Source of the DNA: Actinomyces sp. S6-Spd3
Lineage (GTDB): Bacteria > Actinomycetota > Actinomycetes > Actinomycetales > Actinomycetaceae
Direction of reading: 5' to 3'
DNA length: 64,000 nt
Assembly: GCF_000758755.1 (NCBI RefSeq)
Contig: NZ_JRMV01000279.1
Coordinates: 62,001 to 126,000, forward strand
The translations under genes and the position numbers were made by a program. Positions 62,817 through 64,000 of the stretch are shown in pieces (positions within the stretch are counted from its first letter, which is position 1; each line of letters begins with the position of its first letter). The notes beneath the pieces were generated by a model. That model had not been told where the DNA came from. It ran no database searches and was given only the letters and a program-made list of their open reading frames with translations.

Positions 62817-63725
62817 CTATCCCTTCACAGAACCGGCAGCCAGGCCCGATTGCCAGTACTTCTGCAAACCAAGGAATAGCACGATGAGTGGCAAAACACC
62901 CAAGAGCGCGCCCAGCATGACTGCGCCCTTTTGAGGAGTAAAGTAACTCATCATTCCGTACAAGCCCAGAGTGACGGGCTTGAGTTCGGCAGTGGATACC
63001 ATCATCAAGGGCAAGAGGAAGTTGTTCCAGGTTGCCACGAAGATGAAGAGGAAGATCGTCACCATTGCCGGCGCCAGTAGACGCAAGACAATCGTGAAAA
63101 AGACTCGAGCTTCTGAGGCCCCATCGATGCGCGCGGCCTCGATGAGCTCTGTCGGAACCGAAGAATCCGCATAGACCCGGCCAAGGAACACACCGAAGGG
63201 AGACACGCAGCTGGGAATGAGGATCGCCCAGACCGTATCGGTCAGACCCAAGTTATGGAAGACCACGTACAGGGGAATCGTGAGCAGGGCGACCGGCATG
63301 AGCAGGCCTGCCATGATCATGGCCATGGAGACATTTCGCCCGGGGAAAACAAATTTCGCCATTGCATAACCCGCTGCGACCGAAATCAAAGTTCCGATGA
63401 TCCCTGCTGCTGTTGAATAGAAGAGGGAGTTGAGCACCCAGCGCCAGAACAGGCCCTGAGTCCACCCCATGAGCTTCGTGTAGTTGTCTCCCAATTCAAA
63501 GTGACCAAACCAGAAACCGTTGGTGGAAACAAGATCGGCATTCGACTTCGTTGAGGAGAACATCACCCAGATGATCGGCAGAACGAAGTAGAGCATGGTG
63601 AAGGTCAGAGCAACGATCGTAACGATTCGAGCGGCCTTCGAGGGTGCGAGTGAACGCGGGGGCATTCCCTCGAGAGAGGGGGTGTACTGACGTCCATCAG
63701 GCAGTGTGCGCATTGTGGTACTCAT
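62817..63725 (-). CDS. Sugar ABC transporter permease (MalG/AraQ-like)
   Basis: Second membrane subunit of a carbohydrate uptake family 1 importer. 302 residues, six helices after a 30-residue cytosolic start; the EAA loop is ELIEAARIDGASEARVFFTIVLRLLAPA. ATG at 63725 overlaps the upstream permease stop as ATGA. With the GH42 enzyme downstream, a galactoside cargo is likely. The ATPase and binding protein are not in this window. Confidence 0.93.
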   Translation of the reverse strand: MSTTMRTLPDGRQYTPSLEGMPPRSLAPSKAARIVTIVALTFTMLYFVLPIIWVMFSSTKSNADLVSTNGFWFGHFELGDNYTKLMGWTQGLFWRWVLNSLFYSTAAGIIGTLISVAAGYAMAKFVFPGRNVSMAMIMAGLLMPVALLTIPLYVVFHNLGLTDTVWAILIPSCVSPFGVFLGRVYADSSVPTELIEAARIDGASEARVFFTIVLRLLAPAMVTIFLFIFVATWNNFLLPLMMVSTAELKPVTLGLYGMMSYFTPQKGAVMLGALLGVLPLIVLFLGLQKYWQSGLAAGSVKG

Positions 63726-64000
63726 CGGACGGTCTTCCTTTGCAAGAGTGCGTAGATCACGGCAAGTCCGCCCGCAACCAGCGCCATAACGATTGAGATT
63801 GCCGAGGCCGGACCATCACCACCGGGTGAGATCTGACCAAACATGGTGTTGTAGGCCATCATCATGGGCGTGTAAGCATTCCCCATCCACCTATTGGATG
63901 AGTACATGACCGCGGGCTCGTTGAAGAGCTGAATCGTGCCGATGATTGAGAGCAGCACTGCCAGCAGCGCTGCGGAAGAAACCATGGGGATCTTGATGCT
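63722..64000 (-). CDS. Sugar ABC transporter permease (MalF-like), 5' end outside window
   Basis: The frame is open to the right edge; the visible 92 residues are the C-terminus of a MalF/LacF-type permease: after a membrane stretch come LFNEPAVMY, NAYTPMMMAYN and a last helix ending in the basic LLQRKTVR, typical of the partner of the permease below. It reads in the same operon, coupled by ATGA. Confidence 0.85.
   Translation of the reverse strand, partial: SIKIPMVSSAALLAVLLSIIGTIQLFNEPAVMYSSNRWMGNAYTPMMMAYNTMFGQISPGGDGPASAISIVMALVAGGLAVIYALLQRKTVR

Overview
The window reads as a chromosomal segment of an actinobacterium, most likely a member of the Actinomycetaceae (Actinomyces/Schaalia-like) with moderately high GC. 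The signs are: groEL under CIRCE control, the actinobacterial gene order murB / adenosine deaminase / aspartate aminotransferase / tRNA-Trp / secE / nusG / rplK-rplA / rplJ-rplL, a complete 14-subunit complex I operon headed by a MenJ-type geranylgeranyl reductase, an adrenodoxin-reductase-like FprA, a menaquinone pathway, and several promoters that place the -10 box 6 to 8 bases before the start codon (leaderless mRNAs). There is no phage, insertion sequence or CRISPR array. Assignment to genus is inference.

Layout. 1-2.6 kb: 3'-truncated groEL with two CIRCE boxes, tRNA-Asn, and a TipA-like MerR regulator whose own promoter has the 19-base spacer typical of MerR control. 2.8-13.4 kb (all minus strand): the ribosomal/transcription block tRNA-Trp, secE, nusG, rplK, rplA, rplJ, rplL, split between rplA and rplJ by a five-gene uptake cassette (ECF S, T and double-ATPase A components, then two YbtP/YbtQ-type ABC half-transporters) behind a DtxR/IdeR-like iron box. 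13.5-18.2 kb (plus strand): aspartate aminotransferase, a monoacylglycerol-lipase-like hydrolase and adenosine deaminase, disturbed by a tandem duplication of about 1.4 kb that left two lipase paralogues, a truncated deaminase and an aminotransferase tail fragment. 18.1-21.2 kb: HEAT-repeat protein, murB and an MFS exporter.

21.2-30.7 kb (minus strand): a sialic-acid block. A lipoprotein binding protein, a DppB-type permease, a fused permease-ATPase and a second ATPase would import sialic acid; NanA, NanK and NanE take it to N-acetylglucosamine 6-phosphate; a sialidase-like protein lies just upstream. A FadR/NanR-type operator sits between the -35 and -10 of the transport promoter. 30.7-32.9 kb: rpmG, tRNA-Met, tRNA-Thr, tRNA-Tyr, yajQ and htpX. 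32.9-52.7 kb (minus strand): a long respiratory operon, menJ-like reductase then nuoABCDEFGHIJKLMN, then a polyprenyl diphosphate synthase, followed by fprA; most joins are 1 to 8-base start/stop overlaps. 53-59.6 kb: a Gfo/Idh oxidoreductase, menG, menF (plus strand), an HtrA protease, menD. 59.5-64 kb: menC, a GH42 beta-galactosidase and two sugar ABC permeases, the last cut by the window end.

Working together: MenF, MenD and MenC make the naphthoquinone head group, the polyprenyl synthase makes the side chain, MenG methylates, the MenJ-like reductase saturates the chain, and complex I reduces the resulting menaquinone. The sialic-acid and beta-galactoside genes suggest a host-associated organism feeding on mucin or milk-type glycans. 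Both transport blocks look like cassettes set into a conserved backbone.
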